Shown here: positions 1 to 7,597 of the stretch, in pieces
Position numbering within the stretch: the stretch's first letter is position 1
Layout: each line of letters starts with the position of its first letter
NCBI GenBank assembly: GCA_017468115.1
Contig: JAFUJS010000002.1
Coordinates: 87,451-151,450 of the forward strand
From: Clostridia bacterium
Lineage (GTDB): Bacteria; Bacillota_A; Clostridia; Oscillospirales; CAG-272
Direction of reading: 5' to 3'
DNA length: 64,000 bases
Translations under genes and position numbers: made by a program
The notes under the pieces: model-generated
Database searches by the model: none
The model's input: only the letters and a program-made list of their open reading frames with translations
Told to the model about the DNA's origin: nothing

Positions 1-1752
1 ATTGTAGTATTCGACCAGGACACTCTCCAGCTGATTAAGGTTTTTAATGAGCCTGAAATTGACTTTGAGGGTGAGGATGCAGGATACTCTCCAATCAGCT
101 GTGTAATTGATAAGCACGGTAGAATTTATGTAGTAAACGAAAAGACCACAAACGGTATTATCGTATTGACACCAAACGGTGACTTCATTAACTTTATCGG
201 TGCGCCAAAGGTTTCAGTTTCTGCAATGGAAGCGCTCCTTCAGATTGTAAACCCAACAGCGGCATCTAAGATTACACACGTTGCAACCCCGTATTCAAGC
301 CTTGAGCTTGATACATCAACACAGGACTTCGTTTACGCAACAGTTGTATATACAACAAGTGACGACCAAAAGAACCAGATTAGCGATATAACAAGCAAGT
401 CAGGCTCATATGCTCCTGTTAGACTTCTTAACGCAAGCGGTGTAGATATTATGAGCCGTAACGGCTTCTTTGCACCTGCCGGTGAGGTTGCTGTTCAGAT
501 GGAGGGTGACACCCTGAAATCTGTTGCTAACAGATGGGCGCCAACAGGTCCGTCAATCGTTGCAGACGTATCCAGCGGTCCTAACGGTGTATGGTCAATT
601 ATTGACAGTAACCGTTCAAAGATTTATACCTACGACAAAAATGGTAACCTTCTTTACATCTTTGGCGACAAGGGTGACAAGTTTGGTAACATTGAAAAGG
701 CGAACGCAATTACATATCAGGGCGACAAAATAGTTGTTCTTGACGTAACCAGCCTTTCATTTACAGTATACAGACCTACAGAATATGCAAGTAAGCTTAC
801 AAACGCAATCGGACTTCAGAATGAAGGTAAGTTTGATGAGGCTTCAGAGGCTTGGGATGAGGTTTTGGCTTGGAACAACAACTTCGACACAGCCTATGTA
901 GAAAAGGGTAAGGCGCTGTTCCGTGCAGGCAATGCTGACGAAGCAATTAAATACTTCCAAAACGCATTCGATACTGAAAACTATGCAGAGGCGTATAAGC
1001 AAATCCGTTCTGACACAATGGAAAAGTTCTTCCTTCTCCTTGTTGCAGGAATTATTGTACTCCTTGTAATTGTAGTTCTTATCTTTGGTTGGGCAGGCAA
1101 GGTTAACAAGGCTGCTGCAACTAAGGGCGGCAAGCGCACCTATATTGAGGAGCTTGTCTATGGCTTCCACCTGATGTTCCATCCATTTGATGGCTATTGG
1201 GATTTGAAGCATGAAAAGAGAGGCTCGATAAGGGCATCAATCACATTTATTGTGCTTACAATCCTTGCATTCTATTATCAATCAATAGGTCAAGGCTATT
1301 ATTACAACCCACAGGGCGTATATTCAGGACTATTTGCACAGATAACATCAGTTCTCATTCCGCTGCTTCTGTTTGTAGTAGCAAACTGGTGCTTTACAAC
1401 TCTGTTTGATGGAGAGGGCAGCCTTAAGGACATCTTTATTGCAACCTCATACGCACTGTTCCCGGTTCCTGTTTTGGTAGTAGTTTCCACAATTCTTACT
1501 AACTTCTTAGTTGGTACAGAGGGACAAATTACAACCATGATAGTAACAATCGCATACGCATGGATGGCAATTCTTATTGTTATCGGTATGCAGGTTACCC
1601 ACGACTACTCAATGGGTAAAAACATTGTAACAGTTATAGCAACACTCCTTGGTATGATTATCATTATGTTTATTGCTGTACTATTTACATCATTGATTTC
1701 TAAGATGGTATCACTTGTAACAACAATTATAAGTGAGCTAAGCTACAGGTAA
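1..1752 (+). CDS. NHL/TPR-YIP1 membrane protein (5' partial)
   Basis: The reading frame is open from base 1, so the gene starts off the left edge; an in-frame TTG at 166 is not a credible start because the beta-propeller-like sequence continues upstream of it. The N-terminal part (roughly the first 260 visible residues) has NHL-like repeats of the type 'GNLLYIFGDKGD'. A TPR-like stretch follows (ALFRAGNADEAIKYFQNAF), then one membrane span near nt 1025-1095 and a C-terminal four- to five-helix YIP1-type membrane domain (about nt 1230-1740). It lies 13 nt upstream of a DUF5696 gene and is followed by two sugar permeases. YIP1/NHL proteins are known to travel with DUF5696 and MalF/MalG-type permeases in Bacillota. 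A role in sensing or assembling the uptake complex is inference; the biochemical function is unknown. Confidence 0.8.
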   Translation: MVVFDQDTLQLIKVFNEPEIDFEGEDAGYSPISCVIDKHGRIYVVNEKTTNGIIVLTPNGDFINFIGAPKVSVSAMEALLQIVNPTAASKITHVATPYSSLELDTSTQDFVYATVVYTTSDDQKNQISDITSKSGSYAPVRLLNASGVDIMSRNGFFAPAGEVAVQMEGDTLKSVANRWAPTGPSIVADVSSGPNGVWSIIDSNRSKIYTYDKNGNLLYIFGDKGDKFGNIEKANAITYQGDKIVVLDVTSLSFTVYRPTEYASKLTNAIGLQNEGKFDEASEAWDEVLAWNNNFDTAYVEKGKALFRAGNADEAIKYFQNAFDTENYAEAYKQIRSDTMEKFFLLLVAGIIVLLVIVVLIFGWAGKVNKAAATKGGKRTYIEELVYGFHLMFHPFDGYWDLKHEKRGSIRASITFIVLTILAFYYQSIGQGYYYNPQGVYSGLFAQITSVLIPLLLFVVANWCFTTLFDGEGSLKDIFIATSYALFPVPVLVVVSTILTNFLVGTEGQITTMIVTIAYAWMAILIVIGMQVTHDYSMGKNIVTVIATLLGMIIIMFIAVLFTSLISKMVSLVTTIISELSYR

Positions 1753-1765
1753 GGAGGATGCTGAT

Positions 1766-4216
1766 ATGAAAAAGAGAATATTTGCACTAATCCTATCTGT
1801 GCTGATGCTACTACCTGTAATGGGTACGATCACAGCCTTTGCAGATGATGAAATTGTAGAATTTGCAGAGGAAGAAAATGTTAATCTCGATGAAGAAAGA
1901 TACTCCAAAATGGAGGTTGTAACAAAGGATTTCAACGGTAATTACGAGCTTCGTATCGACAAGAAAACAGGCGAGATGGGCGTTAAATACCTTAAAACAG
2001 GCGAAATTCTTCTGACCAACGCCAGCGAGGCATCAAAACTTGAGATTACTAACGAAAGCGGCGGTATTGTAACAAGCGTGGCAGAGCGTCTTTCACAGGT
2101 GCTTCTGAACTTTACAATCATCTCCACAGGCAACGCAGTACAGCTCAATAGCTATGAGCACTTCTTTGCAAAAAATGCAGAGGATGGTATTGAGGCGGAC
2201 ATTCAGCCTATTCCAAACGGTGTGCAGGTTCACTACATTTTGCGTAAGGATGCATATTATTTTTCCTTCAACGTAGACTACACAATCACAGAGGATGGCT
2301 TTACAGCATGCCTTGATGCTTCCTCCCTTGAGTACGATAAGGGCAACATATATGTAAACACAATTACACTCTTGCCTGAATTCAGTGCAGCAAAGAGAAC
2401 AGACAAGGGCTACATCCTTCTTCCTGACGGAAGTGGTACACTTGTAAGATTTGAGGATGTTTTGGCAAAGAACTACCAAGGCATTATTGCTGAGGATATG
2501 TATGGTATAGACAATACCTACCACTACATCACAATTAAGCACACACAGCAGTATACAATGCCGGTTTTCGGTCTTGTAAACAGCTCTAAGGCAAACGGCA
2601 CAGGCTATCTTGCTGTTATCGAGGAGGGTGAGGCGCTTGCCAGACCAACCTCTTCTCACACCCAATACTTTAACTCCGCATATGCAACCTTTAAGATTAC
2701 ACCTGATGATAAGTATGACTTTGCAAGCTTCTCAAACGGTAATCAAACAAATAAGGAGGTTACAATTGTCGGCAGTCAGGCATACCAGGGCAAGTGCAAG
2801 GTTATATATAAGTTCCTGACATCCGATGAGACTGCAAAGAACTGCGGACTTGAAAACAATTACGACACATCATATGTTGGCATGGCAAAGCTTTACAGAG
2901 ACTACCTTACAGAAAAGGGCGCTCTTACAAAGCTTGAGGACGCAAGCGAGGACGTAAAGCTTTTCCTTGAGGTGTTTGGCTCCATTCAGGTTGAGGAAAA
3001 GATTTTGACCTTCCCTTGGACAGTAAACAAGGCACTTACAACCTTTGATGATGTAATCACAATGCGCAATTATTTCTCAAATAAGGAAGAGAATAAGATT
3101 GCGGCGGCAAAAAATATTACCTTTATTCTAAAGGGCTTTGCAAACGGCGGTATCATTTCCAACTATCCAACATCCATTGATTGGCAAGGCGATGTTGGTG
3201 GCTGGGACGGAATGGTTAACCTGCTCCAGAATGCAAAGGAAAACGGATATGAGGTTGCTCCTGAAATCGACCTTACATATTCCTATGGCACAACATGGTT
3301 CAGCGGCTATTCAAACGATAATAATGGTGTAAGAACACTTGATAACCGTTTCTCCACAAAGCGTATCTACTACGCATCTACTCAAACCTTTGAGCGTACA
3401 GGTGGCGTTGCAGTTTCAAGCTCATCCTTCTCCTATATCTACGATAAGCTATACGAATCCATCAAGGACCTTGAGCTAGAATATCTTGCTCCAAGAACCT
3501 TTGGCTCTGATTTGAACTCCGACTTTGATAAGGACGACTTCAACACCAGAGAGGATTCAAAGAACAACGTAATCAGCGTGCTTGCAAACCTTAACAAGGG
3601 CGACGATTACAAGAAGGGCTACGGACTTATCCTTGATAAGGGTAACTCTTATGCAATTCCATATGCAAGTGCAATTCTTTCCGCAACTCTTGACGGCTCC
3701 CGTCGTACAAAGACAAGTGAGTCTGTTCCATTCTTCGGTATGGTATATCACGGCTCCCTTGAATTTGCAGGAGATGCGCTTAACACAGAGGGCGACAGCA
3801 AGTATATGTTCCTAAAGGCAATTGAAAACGGTGCGTCCCTCTATTACACAATCGCAATGCAAAACTACGAGTACTTAAAGTTTGACGAAAGCTATAATAA
3901 GTACTACTCAATAAGCTACGACCATTTGAAGGATACAATTCTTACAACCTATAATGAGTACAATCAGCTTATGAAGGGGCTCCAGGACGACTATATTGTT
4001 GACCACGTGTTCCTGAATAGCGAGGATGGCTACGATGTAAGAAGAGTAGAGGACAATCAGGCGCTAAACAGCTCCCTCGTTGTTATGGTTACCTACGAAA
4101 ATGGCACAAGCTTTATTCTCAACTACAACGACTATGCAGTATCTGTTGACCTTGGTGACGGCACACCTGTTATCATTGATGGTCTCGGATATTATCAAAC
4201 TGCAACTAACGGATAA
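1766..4216 (+). CDS. DUF5696-type exported protein
   Basis: 816 residues with a clear signal peptide (MKKRIFALILSVLMLLPVMG, then AFA before DDE). The body resembles the DUF5696 family: a long beta-rich N-terminal half (DKKTGEMGVKYLKTGEI; ILLPDGSGTLVRFED) and a C-terminal half that looks like a glycoside-hydrolase-type barrel. No catalytic residues can be assigned by eye. An AAGGAGG site lies 9 nt before the ATG and overlaps the upstream stop codon. The gene sits between a YIP1 protein and two carbohydrate permeases, so an extracellular role in glycan binding or processing for this transporter is likely but inferred. No separate extracellular solute-binding protein is visible in the window; it may lie upstream of base 1. 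Confidence 0.75.
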   Translation: MKKRIFALILSVLMLLPVMGTITAFADDEIVEFAEEENVNLDEERYSKMEVVTKDFNGNYELRIDKKTGEMGVKYLKTGEILLTNASEASKLEITNESGGIVTSVAERLSQVLLNFTIISTGNAVQLNSYEHFFAKNAEDGIEADIQPIPNGVQVHYILRKDAYYFSFNVDYTITEDGFTACLDASSLEYDKGNIYVNTITLLPEFSAAKRTDKGYILLPDGSGTLVRFEDVLAKNYQGIIAEDMYGIDNTYHYITIKHTQQYTMPVFGLVNSSKANGTGYLAVIEEGEALARPTSSHTQYFNSAYATFKITPDDKYDFASFSNGNQTNKEVTIVGSQAYQGKCKVIYKFLTSDETAKNCGLENNYDTSYVGMAKLYRDYLTEKGALTKLEDASEDVKLFLEVFGSIQVEEKILTFPWTVNKALTTFDDVITMRNYFSNKEENKIAAAKNITFILKGFANGGIISNYPTSIDWQGDVGGWDGMVNLLQNAKENGYEVAPEIDLTYSYGTTWFSGYSNDNNGVRTLDNRFSTKRIYYASTQTFERTGGVAVSSSSFSYIYDKLYESIKDLELEYLAPRTFGSDLNSDFDKDDFNTREDSKNNVISVLANLNKGDDYKKGYGLILDKGNSYAIPYASAILSATLDGSRRTKTSESVPFFGMVYHGSLEFAGDALNTEGDSKYMFLKAIENGASLYYTIAMQNYEYLKFDESYNKYYSISYDHLKDTILTTYNEYNQLMKGLQDDYIVDHVFLNSEDGYDVRRVEDNQALNSSLVVMVTYENGTSFILNYNDYAVSVDLGDGTPVIIDGLGYYQTATNG

Positions 4217-4230
4217 GGAGGTTATATATA

Positions 4231-6069
4231 ATGAAGAAAAATAATGTAAGACTTATATGTACCTCCGTTGCATCCGGAGATACAAAAAACTACGCAGTAG
4301 TTCCTGTAAAGGTAGGACAAAAGAAAATTGATTACACCGAGGATGAGCTAAAGGTCCTTGCCGAATCAATTCTTAATCCAAAGACTAAGGCAGTAGCTGA
4401 CGATGCAGTAGAAGAGCCCGTTTACGAGGCTGTTGAAACAGAAGCACCTGTTGAAGAAACAGAAGAAGCTCCTGTAGCTACCGACGATGTAGCTGAGGAG
4501 CCTGTATACGAGGCAGTTGAAACAGAAGCACCTGTCGAAGAAACAGAAGAAGCTCCTGTAGCTGCCGACGATGTAGCCGCCGAGCCCGTTTACGAGGCAG
4601 TTGAAGCAGAAGCACCTGTCGAAGAAGCAGAAGAAGCTCCTGTAGCTACAGACGACGTAGCCGACGAGCCTGTATACGAGGCAGTTGAAGTAGAAGCACC
4701 TGTCGAAGAGGCAGAACAAGCTCCTGTAGCTACCGACGACGTAATCGACGAACCTGTTTACGAGGCAGTTGAAGCAGAAGCACCTGTCGAAGAAACAGAA
4801 GAAGCTCCTGTAGCTACAGACGAAGTAGCTGACGAGCCTGTATACGAGGCAGTTGAAGCAGAAGCACCTGTCGAGGAGGCAGAAGAAGCTCCTGTAGCTA
4901 CCGACGAAGTAGCTGACGAGCCTGTTTACGAGGCAGTTGAAGCAGAAGCACCTGTCGAGGAGGCAGAACAAGCTCCTGTAGCTACCGACGAAGTAGCTGA
5001 CGAGCCTGTTTACGAGGCAGTTGAAGTAGAAGAGCCCGTTGAAGAGGCAGAGGATGCTCCAGTGGCTATCGAAGAGCCGGCAGAGCAGGCTGTGGCAGCC
5101 AAGGGTCCTGTACTAAGCCCGATTATGGACGAGGAGCCTGTGGCTAAAAAGCGCAGAAGAGGACTTTCCTTGACAACAAAGAAGGCGCTTTCCGGTTGGC
5201 TTTTCGTATTACCGTTTGTAATTGGTATTCTATTTATTTACGCACCAATTATTTTTGACTCAATTAAGTACACATTCATGGATTCCGCCTCAATTTACAC
5301 AGGCGAGATGAAATGGATTGGCTTTGAAAACTATGTTTACATTTTCACAACCGATGAATGGTTCTCAGTAACAATAGTAGACGGTCTTAAGGACTTGATT
5401 CTTCAAATTCCTGCAATCGTTATCTTCTCATTGTTTATGGCAATTATTCTTAACCAGAAGATGGTTGGTAGAACAGTATTCCGTGCAATCTTCTTCCTAC
5501 CTGTTATCCTTTGTACAGGTATTATCGACTCCATTGATACACAATCTGCATTTATGGACCAGGTTGAAGGCTCACAGGGCGGAATTGACGATAACACAGG
5601 CGCAGCTGCAGGTGGTATCGTATCAGCCCTTGACGTTGAGGCACTTTTGTCCAACATCAAGCTTGGCTCTGAGCTTGTAGACATTGTTACAACACTTATT
5701 AACAACATTTTTGATATTGTAAGTCGTTCCGGCGTACAAATGCTTATCTTCCTATCAGGTCTTCAGTCAATCTCACCATCAATTTATGAGTCCTGTCAGG
5801 TAGAAGGCGCATCCGCATGGGAAACCTTCTGGAAGATTACACTTCCAATGATCAGCCCAATGATTTTGGTTAACGCTGTATATACAGTTATTGACCTGTT
5901 CACAGCTGCCGACAACCGTGTAATGTCATATATCTCCAAGATATATGGAACCAGTGCATACGGTCCTGCAGGAGCTATGACATGGGTATATATTGGAATT
6001 GTACTTATCTTTATCGCTGTGGTGGCACTGCTTATGAAGACGGTAGTGTTCTACCAAAAGAGAGACTAA
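4231..6069 (+). CDS. Sugar ABC transporter permease (MalF/UgpA type) with repeat extension
   Basis: 612 residues. The last ~295 residues are a normal MalF-like permease: a first span at LSGWLFVLPFVIGILFIY, further spans, and an EAA loop at ESCQVEGASAWETFWKITLP, which docks the ATPase. The first ~315 residues are unusual: a 60-residue head, then eight near-identical acidic 28-residue repeats (residues 61-284), then a basic KKRRRG just before the first membrane span. A loop containing FMDQVEGSQGGIDD, between two spans, is also longer than usual. Good AAGGAGG site 8 nt upstream of the ATG. The ATPase is not encoded nearby; a shared MsmX-type ATPase elsewhere is the usual arrangement for such systems. 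Substrate unknown. Confidence 0.88.
   Translation: MKKNNVRLICTSVASGDTKNYAVVPVKVGQKKIDYTEDELKVLAESILNPKTKAVADDAVEEPVYEAVETEAPVEETEEAPVATDDVAEEPVYEAVETEAPVEETEEAPVAADDVAAEPVYEAVEAEAPVEEAEEAPVATDDVADEPVYEAVEVEAPVEEAEQAPVATDDVIDEPVYEAVEAEAPVEETEEAPVATDEVADEPVYEAVEAEAPVEEAEEAPVATDEVADEPVYEAVEAEAPVEEAEQAPVATDEVADEPVYEAVEVEEPVEEAEDAPVAIEEPAEQAVAAKGPVLSPIMDEEPVAKKRRRGLSLTTKKALSGWLFVLPFVIGILFIYAPIIFDSIKYTFMDSASIYTGEMKWIGFENYVYIFTTDEWFSVTIVDGLKDLILQIPAIVIFSLFMAIILNQKMVGRTVFRAIFFLPVILCTGIIDSIDTQSAFMDQVEGSQGGIDDNTGAAAGGIVSALDVEALLSNIKLGSELVDIVTTLINNIFDIVSRSGVQMLIFLSGLQSISPSIYESCQVEGASAWETFWKITLPMISPMILVNAVYTVIDLFTAADNRVMSYISKIYGTSAYGPAGAMTWVYIGIVLIFIAVVALLMKTVVFYQKRD
4411..5082 (+). repeat. Eight tandem 84-bp coding repeats
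   Basis: Eight in-frame copies of an 84-bp unit, each encoding a 28-residue acidic, Pro/Val-rich repeat with the core PVYEAVE.EAPVEE. The copies differ mainly at synonymous sites and at E/D/A/T positions, so the array is recent or recombining. The low-complexity array also leaves a long open frame on the opposite strand (4366-4971), which is an artefact. Confidence 0.95.
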
Positions 6070-6085
6070 GGAAGGGGGTAGCTAA

Positions 6086-7129
6086 ATGGAAACAGTAAAA
6101 GTAAAAAGAGAAACAAAAAACAAAATCAAGGTTGATTTTGAAAGAGCGCCCCTTGCCGAAAGACTAAAGGCAAAATTCTTGTCCTTAAACTTTCTTGTAA
6201 GAGTAGTGTTTGTAATCTTCAGATTCATACTACTTCTTGGTATCTCTTACGTAATTTTGTACCCTTACATCACAAAAATCGTTGGCTCATTAATGTCGCC
6301 ATCAGATTTTCAGGACGTAACAGTCGTGCTCCTTTCCAAGAACCCGACCTTCGACCAGTATAAATACATAATCACAGAAAACGGCTACTTTATGGCTTTG
6401 CTTAACACCTTCTTAGTATCCTTAAGCATCGCACTTATTCAAACCGTAATTTGTGCCCTTGTTGCATATGGTCTTGCTAAGTTCAAGTTTAAGGGTAACA
6501 TTATTATATTTGCCCTTGTGGTATTTACAATGCTTGTACCACAGGATGCAGTTAAGTTCGCAATGCAAATGTTCTTTGCAAACTTCAACAACAACACACT
6601 TTTGGGTATGGGACTAAACCTGACAGGCATTATGCCGGGCGCAGGCTTTTCCAACTCCATAATTCCGCAATACATCCTTGCCTTCCTAGGACTTGGATTT
6701 AGAAATGGTTTGTTCATCTTTATGCTAAGGCAGTTCTTCACAGGTGTGCCTGATGAGCTTGAGGAGTCAGCATATGTTGACGGCTCCAGCACCTTTAGGA
6801 CATTCTTTAGCATCATTATTCCTCTTGCAATCCCGATGCTGGTAACGGTATTTATCTTCGGCTTTGCATGGCAATGGACTGATGACTTCTACACCTCAAT
6901 ATTCTTCCAGCAGGGATATTTTGGAGAGCCGGGTGCGGTGCAGTTCCTGAGCACAATCGCTACAAAGACTCCACCAACTCTTTACAACGCATACGGAAAT
7001 ATACCGCTTTATGTTTCTGCGATAACAGGTACATCGTCAATTCTTATTGCACTTCCGCTTATTATTGCATTCATATTTGTACAAAACAAGATTGTTCAAG
7101 GTATCGAGCGTAGTGGTATCGTAGGATAA
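6086..7129 (+). CDS. Sugar ABC transporter permease (MalG type)
   Basis: 347 residues, the inner-membrane partner of the preceding MalF-like permease. About six membrane spans, starting with VVFVIFRFILLLGISYVILY after a basic cytoplasmic head, and an EAA loop DELEESAYVDGSSTFRTFF followed by IIIPLAIP. The loop between spans two and four is longer than in typical MalG (QMFFANFNNNTLLGMGLNL and on), which fits the enlarged permeases of DUF5696-linked systems. Start at ATG 6086, preceded by GAAGGGGG. It is the last gene of the operon and is followed by a GC-rich hairpin. Confidence 0.88.
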   Translation: METVKVKRETKNKIKVDFERAPLAERLKAKFLSLNFLVRVVFVIFRFILLLGISYVILYPYITKIVGSLMSPSDFQDVTVVLLSKNPTFDQYKYIITENGYFMALLNTFLVSLSIALIQTVICALVAYGLAKFKFKGNIIIFALVVFTMLVPQDAVKFAMQMFFANFNNNTLLGMGLNLTGIMPGAGFSNSIIPQYILAFLGLGFRNGLFIFMLRQFFTGVPDELEESAYVDGSSTFRTFFSIIIPLAIPMLVTVFIFGFAWQWTDDFYTSIFFQQGYFGEPGAVQFLSTIATKTPPTLYNAYGNIPLYVSAITGTSSILIALPLIIAFIFVQNKIVQGIERSGIVG

Positions 7130-7134
7130 AATCA

Positions 7135-7170
7135 CACAAAAGTCGGGGCAACCTTGCCCCGACCCTTGTG
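7135..7170 (+). terminator. Hairpin ending the sugar-transport operon
   Basis: A perfect 10-bp stem, GTCGGGGCAA and TTGCCCCGAC with a CC loop, extended by CACAA/TTGTG outside. There is no U-run after it, so it could be a terminator of reduced strength or an mRNA 3' stabiliser. Confidence 0.55.
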
Positions 7171-7215
7171 CAAAATGTAGAAATCGAAAATTATTGAAAA
7201 ATATTTCAAAATATG

Positions 7216-7244
7216 TTGACAAACTCTACATATTGTGATAAAAT
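7216..7244 (+). promoter_or_regulatory. Promoter of the 52-residue peptide gene
   Basis: TTGACA at 7216-7221, 17-nt spacer, TAAAAT at 7239-7244. Transcription should start near 7251, about 58 nt before the peptide's start codon. Confidence 0.75.
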
Positions 7245-7260
7245 TACTACAGTAGTAATT
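7242..7260. promoter_or_regulatory. Perfect dyad over the transcription start
   Basis: AATTACTACAGTAGTAATT, two 9-bp arms around a single A. It overlaps the end of the -10 box and is centred on the predicted start site, the usual place for a repressor operator. It would not form a full hairpin in the RNA because half lies upstream of +1. Confidence 0.5.
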
Positions 7261-7308
7261 ATGCTTACTTTGAAATTTAACCTGTTTTAGAAGAGGAGGG
7301 TGAACAAA

Positions 7309-7467
7309 ATGAAATATGTTTCCCCAAAATATGAATATCAAGTTTTCACCAGCGAGGACATCATGCTGTTCTCCGATTTGTCTGATATCTTTAATGTAAC
7401 AGAAAATCCGGAGACACCTGAAAACGACGTTAGCGTATCTGTTGGTGTTGGAGATTTGATGCCATAA
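7309..7467 (+). CDS. Small peptide of 52 residues, unknown function
   Basis: ATG at 7309 has a strong AGGAGGG site 8 nt upstream and the gene has its own promoter and terminator, so it is very likely expressed. The product starts MKYVSPKYEYQVF, then TSEDIMLFSDLSD, then an acidic Pro/Asn-rich part, and ends SVSVGVGDLMP. No signal peptide, no membrane span and no cysteine. Its shape (MKY.xPK.E head, followed by SEDI) resembles short orphan peptides scattered through Clostridia genomes, some of which are suspected to be ribosomally made peptide precursors. No maturation enzyme (radical SAM, lanthionine synthetase, YcaO) is encoded nearby, so that idea is weak here. Confidence 0.75.
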   Translation: MKYVSPKYEYQVFTSEDIMLFSDLSDIFNVTENPETPENDVSVSVGVGDLMP

Positions 7468-7482
7468 CAAACAAATAAATCA

Positions 7483-7513
7483 AAACCACGGCTTTTTGCC
7501 GTGGTTTTTTTAT
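7483..7513 (+). terminator. Rho-independent terminator after the peptide gene
   Basis: Stem AAACCACGGC / GCCGTGGTTT with a TTTTT loop, followed by a T-rich tract. Confidence 0.9.
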
Positions 7514-7532
7514 TTTTGTATATTTTGCCAAG

Positions 7533-7561
7533 TTGACTTTACAGCTATAATATATTATAAT
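7533..7561 (+). promoter_or_regulatory. Promoter of the LRR surface protein gene
   Basis: TTGACT at 7533-7538, 17-nt spacer, TATAAT at 7556-7561; the gene starts 36 nt downstream. Confidence 0.7.
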
Positions 7562-7597
7562 TATAATGATGAAATATTTTTAAGGAGCAAAATTCTT

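Noticed and set aside
4366..4971. 201-codon open frame on the minus strand inside the permease repeats
   Set aside because: It is the complement of the 84-bp repeats, has no ribosome site, and encodes repeating Cys/Phe-rich nonsense.
7309..7467. Lanthipeptide or sactipeptide precursor
   Set aside because: No cysteine in the peptide and no maturation enzyme within the window.
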